DNA from: JAFDYH01 sp049840875
Lineage (GTDB): Bacteria > Bacteroidota > Bacteroidia > Chitinophagales > Chitinophagaceae
Direction: 5' to 3'
Assembly (NCBI GenBank): GCA_049840875.1
Contig: JASGJE010000007.1
Coordinates: 434,001 to 498,000 of the forward strand
Length of the DNA: 64,000 nucleotides
The notes below the pieces were generated by a model. It was not told where the DNA came from. It ran no database searches and was given only the letters and a program-made list of their open reading frames with translations. Both the position numbers and the translations under genes were made by a program. Of the stretch, positions 18,681 to 27,317 are shown piece by piece; within the stretch, counting starts at the first letter, position 1, and the number at the start of each line of letters is the position of its first letter.

Positions 18681-19241
18681 TTACTCCTGCTTTGGCGAAG
18701 CCGAAGTTAGTTTACTTCTTTCAATATAAGCTACCAGCACATATCCGATACTATCAATTGCTACTTTCACAATCTTGTGGCGTATATCTATTACTTTTCC
18801 TTCCTGGTCCATCAAGGGCCCCTGCGTTATTTTCACACGCTGGTTCATTTCAATATTCATAGATTCTACCTGCACATTTTCATACTCGTCGAGGAATCGT
18901 TTTATCAACGCAATCTCTTTCTCTTTTATTACCGCCGGTTTACCGTCCCAATACACAAAGTTGATAACACCTCCGGTCATGCGAATTGCTGTCCGCTGCG
19001 TGTCATCTGCTTTTACAAATACATACGACTTGAATAAAGGTTCCTCAACCAGCTTAATACGGTCGCTCCATTTCCGTCGCACCTTATTCAAAGGGCAATA
19101 ACTTTCAAATCCCTTCTCCTTTAACAAGAGATCCACTTTCTTTTCCCAACGTGGGCGGGTATATATCGCTAACCACTTACTGCTCAAAACGTTAAATTTA
19201 TTTGACGGCTTCGCCACGTCAGCCACACGATAGTTTTGCAT
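18681..19241 (-). CDS. UpxY/NusG-like transcription antiterminator
   Basis: The protein has the NusG N-terminal fold: WLAIYTRPRWEKKVDLLLKEKG, then CPLNKVRRKWSDRIK and PLFKSYVFVK, and a C-terminal KOW-like segment around VKITQGPLMDQEGKV. Bacteroidota place such UpxY-type factors as the first gene of capsule and exopolysaccharide operons, where they prevent early termination. A longer in-frame start exists at 19346, but I choose the ATG at 19241 because the likely promoter lies between the two starts and the family begins near this Met. The spacer to the Wza gene is 40 bp. Confidence 0.85.
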   Translation of the reverse strand: MQNYRVADVAKPSNKFNVLSSKWLAIYTRPRWEKKVDLLLKEKGFESYCPLNKVRRKWSDRIKLVEEPLFKSYVFVKADDTQRTAIRMTGGVINFVYWDGKPAVIKEKEIALIKRFLDEYENVQVESMNIEMNQRVKITQGPLMDQEGKVIDIRHKIVKVAIDSIGYVLVAYIERSKLTSASPKQE

Positions 19242-19289
19242 ATGACTGATTATCAGATTTTTAAATAACAGAAGTTTTTCTGTCGATTG

Positions 19290-19318
19290 CAAATATATGG
19301 AACGGTGTGACTGGCAAC
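19290..19318 (-). promoter_or_regulatory. Likely promoter of the polysaccharide operon
   Basis: On the minus strand the sequence reads GTTG, 17 bases, TATATTTG. This matches the Bacteroidota sigma-ABfr pattern TTTG-N17-23-TAnnTTTG with one mismatch in the -33 box. It would give a transcript starting near 19283 and a leader of about 40 bases before the UpxY start at 19241. It is the only such match seen ahead of the operon. Confidence 0.45.
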
Positions 19319-19346
19319 GGAATAAAATTTGCGGATTTTGAGGCAT

Positions 19347-19817
19347 TTATCCCCACCAGTTGATAAATACTTAGTGTTTTTACGAATAACACATCGTAGT
19401 ATATCTTTTTGTCTGATGGCTATAATAGAGGATCAGTTATGTTCATTCTGATCTTTTTCGCATTTCCGTTTCATTTTTAATATTCATATTATCCTATTAC
19501 CGACCTGATATACACTTCATTTTTTGATAAAATATTTATTTGCAGGTATTTATACCCGCCTTCATTTGATTCATCAATAAATTTTGTGTATTACAAGGAC
19601 TGGTTAGTAGAGGATCTACTGTTGTTCGGTTGCCCGGTACATCATAAGCGGATACATGGTTCTGGTTTTTCACTCGTTCCTTTAATTACGCCAGTATAAA
19701 CGTAAACTTCCTATCAAATATTACATCCGTGCGGGATTTACCGAAGAAGTAATTCTCTTGCGCAAATCACTATTTTCATTATGCACAGCTATTTATTATT
19801 TTTAAAAAAAGAACTAT
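19347..19817. other. Intergenic region between divergent operons
   Basis: This 470-bp AT-rich stretch separates the leftward polysaccharide operon from the rightward acetyltransferase gene. I see no open frame with coding character, no RNA gene and no strong hairpin in it. It probably only carries promoter and leader sequence for the two flanking units. Confidence 0.5.
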
Positions 19818-20987
19818 TTGAATCAACGCTATTTTTCATTGGATGTTTTTAGGGGAGCTACTGTATGCCTGATGATATTGGTGAACAATCCCGGTAGTTG
19901 GGCACACATTTATACACCGCTTGAACATGCCCCCTGGCACGGTGTGACACCCACCGATCTTGTATTTCCATTCTTTTTGTTTGCTGTTGGCAATGCAATG
20001 TCTTTTGTAATGCCGCGACTGGAGGCAGCAGGTGATTCAGTTTTCTGGAAAAAAGTGCTGAAACGAACAGCGCTCATATTTTTGATCGGGCTGTTTTTAA
20101 ATTGGTGGCCTTTTGTTCGGTACGAAGGCGATCATCTTATCGTTCGGGGATGGGTTGATTCTGTAAATCCCAACAACGGCGTTCGCATTCTCGGCGTATT
20201 GCAACGGATAGCCCTTTGCTATTTTTTTGCTTCTGTTATCATTTATTACCTGAAACCACGAAAGGCATTTTTTGTGGGTTTGGTTCTCCTGTTATTATAT
20301 TGGATGCTTTGTGTAGTAGGTAATCCACAGGATCCTTTTAGCCTGCAAGGCTGGTTTGGTACAGATGTCGATAAAAAAATCTTACACATACCGCATATGT
20401 ATAAAGGCGAAGGCCTTCCATTCGATCCGGAAGGATTGGGGAGCCTGATGGCAGCCATAGTGGAAGTCATTTTTGGCTATATGGTTGGCGACTATATTCA
20501 AAAGAAGGGAAAGAATTTTGAGATGATCACCGGTCTTTTTGTTGCAGGCGTTGCTATGCTAATTACTGGTTATTGTTGGGATATGGTTTTCCCGATCAAT
20601 AAAAAAATATGGACCAGTTCTTACACGGTTTATACATCAGGTCTTGCTACTATTACTATCGCCACCATGATCTATATGATTGAGATGAAAAACAGGACAG
20701 GTTGGTTGACGAAGTTTTTCAGCGTCTTTGGAAAAAATGCATTATTCGTTTTTACATTAAGCGCATTCCTTCCTCGTACATTGGCATTGATCCGCTTTCC
20801 TGATTATATTAATGGCAAAGGAGAAACAGTTTATTACAATCCCTGGAACTGGTTATATCAAAAAGTTCTGATCAACGTACCCGGAGATCCGAGAATAGGT
20901 TCGTTGCTGTATGCACTTTGTGTAATTACTTTCATGTGGGCAGTTTGCTATTGGATGGACAAAAGAAGGATCTATATTAAAGTATGA
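19818..20987 (+). CDS. HGSNAT-like membrane acetyltransferase (DUF5009/DUF1624 type)
   Basis: The 389-residue protein is an integral membrane protein with about ten hydrophobic segments. RYFSLDVFRGATVCLMILVNNPGSW at the N-terminus and HAPWHGVTPTDLVFPFFLFAVG near residue 38 match the heparan-alpha-glucosaminide N-acetyltransferase family, where a histidine in this region carries the acetyl group. The start is TTG at 19818: an in-frame TAA lies at 19803-19805 and no ATG lies between. In Bacteroidota such proteins often sit near glycan-use or cell-surface genes; substrate is unknown. Confidence 0.85.
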   Translation: MNQRYFSLDVFRGATVCLMILVNNPGSWAHIYTPLEHAPWHGVTPTDLVFPFFLFAVGNAMSFVMPRLEAAGDSVFWKKVLKRTALIFLIGLFLNWWPFVRYEGDHLIVRGWVDSVNPNNGVRILGVLQRIALCYFFASVIIYYLKPRKAFFVGLVLLLLYWMLCVVGNPQDPFSLQGWFGTDVDKKILHIPHMYKGEGLPFDPEGLGSLMAAIVEVIFGYMVGDYIQKKGKNFEMITGLFVAGVAMLITGYCWDMVFPINKKIWTSSYTVYTSGLATITIATMIYMIEMKNRTGWLTKFFSVFGKNALFVFTLSAFLPRTLALIRFPDYINGKGETVYYNPWNWLYQKVLINVPGDPRIGSLLYALCVITFMWAVCYWMDKRRIYIKV

Positions 20988-21063
20988 TCTGTTACTTTTT
21001 TTATTTCTGCTTTATTGCACCCTTCTTATGTTGATAATGAACAAACCTGTATTTGGTCAAAAA

Positions 21064-22002
21064 TCACAAGATTATCTTCTTTCCCTGCATTGGAAAAATC
21101 AGTTTTATATGAAGTGTATTTTCTTTCTTTAACTGTTGCTCTATTGTCTCAACGTTTTTACCAACGGGCTTCATGTGAGTGATAATAATAGGTAAGCCTG
21201 CAATCGAATGATCGCTAAATTCGTTTAATACGTTTAATTCCTTCATCAGCAAACGCGGCGTCAGGTGACCAAACAGCAACTTATCGGGCTGTTCATCCGG
21301 AAATGATACTTCAATAAATATTCCTTTGAGCTTTTTTTCTTTTACCAGTGGCGCAACTGATTGCCATAGCTCTTTCAACCGATCCGAGTGTTCAATTGTG
21401 TCCGCACCAGTATCACCGAGATACAACACATAACTATCTTTATCTCTCAGCAATAAGGCGCTACTTTGATAGGGACTTGAATGGGCGAGAATAAATGCTT
21501 TCGCATGCAACGATGTATTGGCGATGGGAAATTCCTTTATCGTATCGAGAGTTACATAATGATACTTTCTTAAAATAGGTATTTCACCACTATCTGCAAA
21601 ATTTGCCCAACTCTTCCAGGAGAAGTATTTGTCTTTTAAGACGTTCTCGACATAAGGCATTACATAAATACTTTTGGTAGAATCATCCGGCGAGTTAATA
21701 ATCATTCCAGCCAAATGATCGAGATGACCATGCGAAATAAAATAGCCTTTTATATACTGCTTCAACACAACAGAAGCCGGAACATTAAATGTTTTCAATG
21801 CAATCGCCTTTTCAATTCCGGCATGAATGGTACCGGCATCAAGACAGATATACTCTTTGCTGTCCGCTGGCGCCAGCATGTAAGAAGATAAGTTATTCTC
21901 TTCCGAACCACCTCTTATGCCCAATGGTATTACCTGGAAAGAATTTTGTGCAAAAACTGTTTTGGCAACAAAAGCGATGAAAACACAGAAGATAAATTTC
22001 AT
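21064..22002 (-). CDS. Class II cyclic-nucleotide phosphodiesterase (metallo-beta-lactamase fold)
   Basis: The 312-residue protein has an N-terminal signal peptide ending near FAQ at residue 19, so it is probably periplasmic. The metal motif HGHLDH lies near residues 92-97, and the later LAHSSPYQSSALLL and YLGDTGADT segments provide further ligands. The overall pattern matches the PDE class II family that hydrolyses 3',5'-cyclic AMP or GMP. It is a single gene, with a 38-bp gap to the next upstream minus-strand gene. Confidence 0.82.
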   Translation of the reverse strand: MKFIFCVFIAFVAKTVFAQNSFQVIPLGIRGGSEENNLSSYMLAPADSKEYICLDAGTIHAGIEKAIALKTFNVPASVVLKQYIKGYFISHGHLDHLAGMIINSPDDSTKSIYVMPYVENVLKDKYFSWKSWANFADSGEIPILRKYHYVTLDTIKEFPIANTSLHAKAFILAHSSPYQSSALLLRDKDSYVLYLGDTGADTIEHSDRLKELWQSVAPLVKEKKLKGIFIEVSFPDEQPDKLLFGHLTPRLLMKELNVLNEFSDHSIAGLPIIITHMKPVGKNVETIEQQLKKENTLHIKLIFPMQGKKIIL

Positions 22003-22040
22003 TATAAGATTTGTAAGGATTTATCAAAACTAAATAACAA

Positions 22041-22607
22041 TTAATTAAGCTTTTTATAAGCCTCTATCGCTGCAGCAAGAAAGCCTACTGATACCCATTG
22101 ATCTAATTCCGTTTCATCTGCTATAAAGCGGTCTATGTTTTCATCATAATAATGAATAATAAAGAAGCTCTTCACCTCTTCCTGCTGCACTTCTTTAATA
22201 TACGTCTGCGCCACTTGCTCCCATTTTATTTCTTTATTTAATGAATGCAGCCAGATACCAATATTGTCCATCCGTATCATCGTTCTATTATTCAGCAACA
22301 CAGGCAATACAACAATCAGCAGTAATAAAAGAAAACCAACGTATGCAAATCCCGATTCTTTCTTTCCTACCATATAAAGTAATACAGATGCTACAACGAC
22401 CATAGTCAGAATAATAATGCCATCTCTTTTTGTCTTTTTGATAATTAAAGGCTCCCCGGTATTAACAGGCTTATTATAGCGAAGAGCATATTGCTCGGTG
22501 GTGCTATAAGACGGAGGTTGTTGCCAGTAGTCGCCTCGTGGTTGTAAATACGCTGCCTCTACCGTTTGTATATATTGAATTTTCCGTTCTTCAAATGAAG
22601 CACTCAT
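22041..22607 (-). CDS. Two-TM protein of unknown function
   Basis: The 188-residue protein is not recognised. Residues 1-60 are polar with a YWQQPPSYS stretch, two closely spaced hydrophobic segments lie near residues 63-80 and 87-105, and the last 80 residues look like a small mixed alpha/beta domain (IGIWLHSLNKEIKWEQVAQTYI). That arrangement resembles bacterial PH-like proteins with a membrane hairpin, but I cannot show it. It follows the terminator of the RtcB operon and so is probably a separate unit. Confidence 0.65.
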   Translation of the reverse strand: MSASFEERKIQYIQTVEAAYLQPRGDYWQQPPSYSTTEQYALRYNKPVNTGEPLIIKKTKRDGIIILTMVVVASVLLYMVGKKESGFAYVGFLLLLLIVVLPVLLNNRTMIRMDNIGIWLHSLNKEIKWEQVAQTYIKEVQQEEVKSFFIIHYYDENIDRFIADETELDQWVSVGFLAAAIEAYKKLN

Positions 22608-22629
22608 TTACCCGTTTAAGTATGCAAAA

Positions 22630-22655
22630 TAAAAAACTCCCCGTTTAAAGGGAGT
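22630..22655 (-). terminator. Intrinsic terminator after rtcB
   Basis: Read on the minus strand, ACTCCC and GGGAGT form a 6-bp stem with an 8-base loop, followed directly by a run of T residues. It starts eight bases after the rtcB stop and marks the end of the RNA-repair cluster. Confidence 0.8.
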
Positions 22656-22663
22656 CTTATCTT

Positions 22664-24112
22664 TTATTCACCATTTACTTCATCCTGTTTCTTTCCCCAA
22701 CTCTTATGCTTCGCTCCGTCCATCTTCACAATCTTAGGAGTAAATCTTCCAACCACATCCACCAATGCTTTCTGCGATTGCATTACCACATTGATGTCTT
22801 TATAAGCAAATGGAGATTCATCCAATCCCCCGCCGAGCAACTTCACGCCAAATTTTTTCAACTCGTCTTTGAATTGCTTATCGGTAACGGAAGCCATTGC
22901 CCTACTTCTGCTCATCTTTCTTCCAGCGCCATGTGATGCGGAGTTGACAGACGCCGATTCGCCTTTTCCTTTCACAATAAATCCATCTGCAGTCATAGAG
23001 CCTGGAATAACTCCCAACACATCTTTACCCGCAGGTGTTGCTCCTTTACGGTGAACGATTACATCTTTTCCTTCCCATTTTTCTTTCCACGCAAAGTTGT
23101 GATGGTTCTCCACCATCTTCATCGGTTTACGCCCAAGTTGTTTGGCAATCTTCGCATGTATCACGTGGTGACAGGCAGATGCATAATCACCAGCAAGGTT
23201 CATCGCATTCCAGTATTCAATTCCTTCTTCTTCATCCAGCGATAACCATGCAAGATTCTTCGCTTCCTGTGGCAAACGACGTTTGCTTATTGCAATCTTC
23301 GTGTAATGGTTAGCGATATTCGCTCCCAATGCACGGGAACCGGAGTGCGTTAAGAAACCAACATATTTTCCGGCTTCCACTCCCAACACGGCATCTTTCT
23401 CAGCTACTTCTATTACACCAAACTCTGCAAAGTGATTACCTGAACCAGAAGAACCCAATTGTTTCCACACTCTTCCATGCAATTTCTTCAACAGTGGCAA
23501 TTCGAAAAACAATTCGTTCTCCATAATCTCGTGGTTTGATGCTCTATCAAACTGCGCTCCGCTTCCGAATAAGGTTGCTTCACCTAACTCTCTCGCAAAG
23601 AATGATTCTTTATCAACCAGATCTTTCGGATTGATATCAAACACACTCAGACACATACGACAACCGATATCAACACCTACGCCATATGGAATTACAGAAT
23701 TTTCCGTAGCCAGTACTCCTCCTATCGGTAATCCATAACCGCTATGCGCATCTGGCATCAACGCACCGGCCACACTTACTGGCAATTTTGCTGCCTGGTA
23801 CATCTGGTGCATCGCGCCTTCTTCAATATGCTCTTGACCGAATACATTGAATTGTATTCCCGAATGGTTTAGCGAAATCTCCGCACCTTCTGTTTCTTTC
23901 TTTGGAATCAATTGCTGCGCAATCAATCCAAGCACCGCGTCATTTTCATACTCTACCGGTGCTGTCAGTATTTTTTTCAATAAATCTATCACATCCTCCT
24001 TTACCTCATGTTTATAATGCTTTTGCATCACGTTCATCGCTACGCTAATCACCGGTCCTTCCGGGTAGCCGATAGCTCTTAATTCTTTTCCTGATATTTT
24101 TAACTTGCTCAT
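22664..24112 (-). CDS. rtcB: RNA-splicing ligase RtcB
   Basis: RtcB seals RNA 2',3'-cyclic-phosphate or 3'-phosphate ends to 5'-OH ends using GTP and Mn2+. The chosen start gives 482 residues. Visible hallmarks are PDAHSGYGLPIGG, GVDIGCRM with the metal-binding Asp and Cys, GSSGSGNHFAE, and near the C-terminus NSASHGAGRKMSR, which holds the histidine that is guanylylated, and LLGGGLDESPFAYKD. The longer frame begins at 24142, but MSKLKISGKELRAIG at 24112 fits the family start. No archease gene is adjacent. Gene order with exonuclease and nucleotidyltransferases supports RNA repair. Confidence 0.95.
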   Translation of the reverse strand: MSKLKISGKELRAIGYPEGPVISVAMNVMQKHYKHEVKEDVIDLLKKILTAPVEYENDAVLGLIAQQLIPKKETEGAEISLNHSGIQFNVFGQEHIEEGAMHQMYQAAKLPVSVAGALMPDAHSGYGLPIGGVLATENSVIPYGVGVDIGCRMCLSVFDINPKDLVDKESFFARELGEATLFGSGAQFDRASNHEIMENELFFELPLLKKLHGRVWKQLGSSGSGNHFAEFGVIEVAEKDAVLGVEAGKYVGFLTHSGSRALGANIANHYTKIAISKRRLPQEAKNLAWLSLDEEEGIEYWNAMNLAGDYASACHHVIHAKIAKQLGRKPMKMVENHHNFAWKEKWEGKDVIVHRKGATPAGKDVLGVIPGSMTADGFIVKGKGESASVNSASHGAGRKMSRSRAMASVTDKQFKDELKKFGVKLLGGGLDESPFAYKDINVVMQSQKALVDVVGRFTPKIVKMDGAKHKSWGKKQDEVNGE

Positions 24113-24205
24113 TTTAATTTGCTTTTCAACCATCGACAACAACTCCGATTAAGCTTCGTTGCGACGCCCCATTCAGGGTTCTGTTCGCTATTCATCTTTC
24201 TTCTA

Positions 24206-24733
24206 TTATTGCGATGGCATTTTCAATCCCATTTTTTTCATTGCTAATAATGCTTCAGCATTTCCCAATGCATCATTTACCGGGTTATGGTCATGGATGG
24301 TTTTGCGAAAGAGTTTTTTCCATTCATTATTCAAACCCGTATCCATTTTCATTCCGCAATACAAATCACCGATACGCCTTGCAGAAAATCCAAAAGGGTT
24401 TTTCCCAAGATAAGTATGGAAATACCAGTTTATCCATTGCCAATCAAATGCCGGATTATCACTAATAAATATTGGTCGTCCTTTGGAGTTTTCTGAAAGC
24501 CATTCAGAAAACTGTTGCATAACAGAAGCAGGTTCTTCAAATGCTTCATGTTCTACTCTTGTAAAACCACTTACAGCCAGTGCCTCTGGAATCCATTCTT
24601 TCGAAATTACTTTCGTCTTTCCATAAAATGTCTTACTCAACGAGGGCTCAACTACTACAGCGCCAAAACAAACCATCGAATATTTATGTGGAATGGGCCC
24701 ATCCGATTCCACATCTACTACTATATAACTCAT
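24206..24733 (-). CDS. DEDD-family 3'-5' exonuclease
   Basis: The 175-residue protein has the exonuclease motifs I-III: IVVDVESDG at residues 4-12 with the first Asp and Glu, SDNPAFDWQW near residue 91, and HDHNPVNDALGNAEAL near residues 147-162 with the His and Asp of the DEDDh type. Its size resembles RNase T and oligoribonuclease, so an exoribonuclease that trims damaged ends is plausible. It is separated by five bases from the nucleotidyltransferase gene upstream and by 93 bases from rtcB downstream. Confidence 0.85.
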   Translation of the reverse strand: MSYIVVDVESDGPIPHKYSMVCFGAVVVEPSLSKTFYGKTKVISKEWIPEALAVSGFTRVEHEAFEEPASVMQQFSEWLSENSKGRPIFISDNPAFDWQWINWYFHTYLGKNPFGFSARRIGDLYCGMKMDTGLNNEWKKLFRKTIHDHNPVNDALGNAEALLAMKKMGLKMPSQ

Positions 24734-24738
24734 AGCTT

Positions 24739-25803
24739 TTACTCCTTTTCGAGATAATATTTCTCCCTCATCTCAATTAATAGTCTATTTACTTCTTCCA
24801 TGTTCGGTTCATCTTTCAGTGTCGACCTCGCATATAAATCGTTTAACTCATCCTTTAGTACTTCTGCCCGCGCAACCAAATCATCGTATTCATACTTTCC
24901 TTGTTTTATGCTCAACAGAAATTCTCTATCCTTTCTCCACACATTTATTTTTCCTTCCGTTGCTATTTCCTTTGCAGTAAACAAAAGGCGGAAGACATGC
25001 ATCATGTTCTTTGAATCATAATTCTTTCCATGCGACATCGTAGTGTTATACCTTTCTTCATTTCGCTTTGCCACCCACTCCCAATACTCTTTATATCGCT
25101 TGCAATACACCGAGTAACCATCCTTGTTGAAATACAACAGCCCAACCGGCTTTTCTCCTTTTGGAATACTGCTAAGACATACATCATTCGATTCTTCCTT
25201 TTTCATTACGCCTGCATAGGTATGCATCCGGGAATAATACAAATTGTAACAATCCCGGAAATGAGTGATTGCAGTTAATCCCATTTCCTCTTGTTTAAAT
25301 CCATTGTCTGAAAGAAATTGTTGCAAGGGCAATGCTTCCTTTCCGATGTGTACAAAACAAAAATCCAGTACCGATTTCCTCTCTTCTTCAACAGGGTTTA
25401 CAATCTTCTTTTCAAGGCCATACGCTTTCTTTATTTGTGTATAGGCATAGTTGGCAAAAGTCTGCTCGCACAGTTTTGATAGAAACATTTCAGGTTTTAC
25501 ACTATTCATGATTTCGTGTTTCTGCAATATGCACCGTTCCGGCATATTGAGTAGCTCCATGATATTGGGATTGTTCTTAGAAAGCAACTCAACAAATCGT
25601 TTCAGCTCATAATAAACGATGTCATTACTTTCGTTTGATACCTGGGGTGTATAATCCAGCGAATAGAATATTTCTTTCGGCAAAACAAACACGCCCCTGA
25701 TATCTGTATCAGATTTTGCTGTATCCAATCCGTATGCTTTACTACCAACGATTGCTTCAAATATCAGCCAACCGTTCTTCCTTATGTTTTCAATTGTCAG
25801 CAT
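24739..25803 (-). CDS. RlaP-like nucleotidyltransferase (long form)
   Basis: The 354-residue protein belongs to the polymerase-beta nucleotidyltransferase superfamily: GSKAYGLDTAKSDTDIRGV near residues 21-39 has the GS motif and the catalytic DxD. The rest is helical with a KNNPNIMELLNMP segment. Such proteins, known as RlaP, are repeatedly found beside RtcB ligases and are thought to modify RNA ends before or after ligation. The start overlaps the second nucleotidyltransferase gene by 14 bases. The exact nucleotide added is unknown. Confidence 0.82.
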   Translation of the reverse strand: MLTIENIRKNGWLIFEAIVGSKAYGLDTAKSDTDIRGVFVLPKEIFYSLDYTPQVSNESNDIVYYELKRFVELLSKNNPNIMELLNMPERCILQKHEIMNSVKPEMFLSKLCEQTFANYAYTQIKKAYGLEKKIVNPVEEERKSVLDFCFVHIGKEALPLQQFLSDNGFKQEEMGLTAITHFRDCYNLYYSRMHTYAGVMKKEESNDVCLSSIPKGEKPVGLLYFNKDGYSVYCKRYKEYWEWVAKRNEERYNTTMSHGKNYDSKNMMHVFRLLFTAKEIATEGKINVWRKDREFLLSIKQGKYEYDDLVARAEVLKDELNDLYARSTLKDEPNMEEVNRLLIEMREKYYLEKE

Positions 25804-26548
25804 TTCCGTTTACCATTTTCAAGAAAAATTCATTCAGCAATGAACTGTCAGCGCTGCTTACACCTAAGTTATCTTTTGAATGCTCAAGCTGTTCAAACAA
25901 TTCTTTTACCCATTCATTCAGGCTTTCGCCCTGTTTGTGTAAATATTTTTCATCCACGCCTGCTTTTAATTTTATCAAATTCCTTATTTCATTCCTGCGT
26001 TGGCTATCTATTAAAGTCATTAATCCCCCTATGTTCATTGGCAAAACCGTTTTGTCTTTTACTATCCAATAGCAGGAGAGTAGCGACCTTATTAGATAAA
26101 AATAGCTTTTCAGTTTTATTTCTTCTTTACCCTTCAATTCTTCCCAAAATTTTTGCGCTAATGAATAGTGATGATAAAACACTGCTGTCGGAGAATAGTA
26201 TTGAGTTATCAAATCTTTAAACTCTCCTTTAAATATTTCATCCGCATAGTAAGTTATTGGCGATTGAAACCGCTCTATCAATGGCGCATTTGATTTCTTT
26301 AACAGTGTAAGGCTTTTTCTCAAATCCCAACCAGTTATATCCAGGTCGCCATCCATGTGCTCGATAGTATCTTTTCGTTGATATAATGATAAATACCAAT
26401 CTCTTTCATGCATGTATATAAACCGTACATCGTAATCACTATCAGGAGATGGAAAGCCCCATGCCCTGCTACCTGTTTCGCAAGCGTAAAGTATTTTGAC
26501 TTTCTTCGCTGCTTCTATTTCAGTTAATATGTTTGTTATACTTTTCAT
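25790..26548 (-). CDS. RlaP/YcgL-like nucleotidyltransferase (short form)
   Basis: This 252-residue protein is a second polymerase-beta type nucleotidyltransferase. YACETGSRAWGFPSPDSDYDVRF near residues 20-42 contains GSRAWG and the catalytic DYD, both intact, and the KDTIEHMDGDLDITGWDLRKSL segment matches the YcgL/RlaP family. It is a distant paralogue of the neighbour at 24739-25803. It overlaps the DinB-like gene by four bases, indicating coupling. Confidence 0.85.
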   Translation of the reverse strand: MKSITNILTEIEAAKKVKILYACETGSRAWGFPSPDSDYDVRFIYMHERDWYLSLYQRKDTIEHMDGDLDITGWDLRKSLTLLKKSNAPLIERFQSPITYYADEIFKGEFKDLITQYYSPTAVFYHHYSLAQKFWEELKGKEEIKLKSYFYLIRSLLSCYWIVKDKTVLPMNIGGLMTLIDSQRRNEIRNLIKLKAGVDEKYLHKQGESLNEWVKELFEQLEHSKDNLGVSSADSSLLNEFFLKMVNGNADN

Positions 26549-27102
26549 TTCATAAACTCCTTCTTTAGTTTTTCCATTTGTCCGATATGCCTTTTTGCAT
26601 GCTGTACCAGGAAATAGATATAATGATACACATCAATCTTTCCAAGATTATTAACTGTCATCATTGTTTCATGCAATATTCCTTCACCATTCTTTAGTTG
26701 ATTCAAGTACGATAATGCTTCGGTTTTCTGACGATGCAATATGCTTTTTATTTCAGCTAAATTCACTAAGCCATTCGGTTCCATATGCTCTGGCCGGTTC
26801 CAGTTAAATGATTGATGAACGCCAATCTGGTTTAGTTTATCCCAATCTAAATCGTAGTCATCCATCAAAACGGAAATATCTATCTTCTTAGCTCTTGCAA
26901 GTGCTTTATCAGTTCCCTTTCTAATCAATATTAATAGAAAATGATTTGTTAGGGAAACATGCTCCAGTATTAGCCCGATACTCCAACCTCTGTCTTGAAG
27001 CCGGTAGTTCAATAACTTGTTATCAGTCTCACACCAATCATCCAATTCGTTAAAGACATTTTCGTACTCAGTCTTTATCTTATTAATAATATCCAAAATC
27101 AT
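26545..27102 (-). CDS. DinB-like four-helix protein
   Basis: The 185-residue helical protein matches the DinB/YfiT-type fold: RGWSIGLILEHVSLTNHF near residues 38-55 and FLVQHAKRHIGQMEKL near the C-terminus give the histidines that bind a metal in this superfamily. Members are often metal-dependent thiol transferases or enzymes of unknown role; a link to RNA repair is only from position. It is coupled by a 4-base overlap to the nucleotidyltransferase gene. Confidence 0.75.
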   Translation of the reverse strand: MILDIINKIKTEYENVFNELDDWCETDNKLLNYRLQDRGWSIGLILEHVSLTNHFLLILIRKGTDKALARAKKIDISVLMDDYDLDWDKLNQIGVHQSFNWNRPEHMEPNGLVNLAEIKSILHRQKTEALSYLNQLKNGEGILHETMMTVNNLGKIDVYHYIYFLVQHAKRHIGQMEKLKKEFMK

Positions 27103-27317
27103 AAACAGTTTCTAAAATGTTTAAATATCAACCGTACAAGAGTGCGAACTCCGAATTCCGTCGCTTCGCTCCTCGTCGGGGCAGGCGCAACAAATGATGA
27201 TAGTAGCAATGAAGTGTGGTACGTAATTATCTGAACCTTGATTTGGGGAGATTAAAAAGATTAAAGAGATTTTGTTTTCCTCACAATCCATCTAATCTAC
27301 CCCAATCCCGGTTCTGA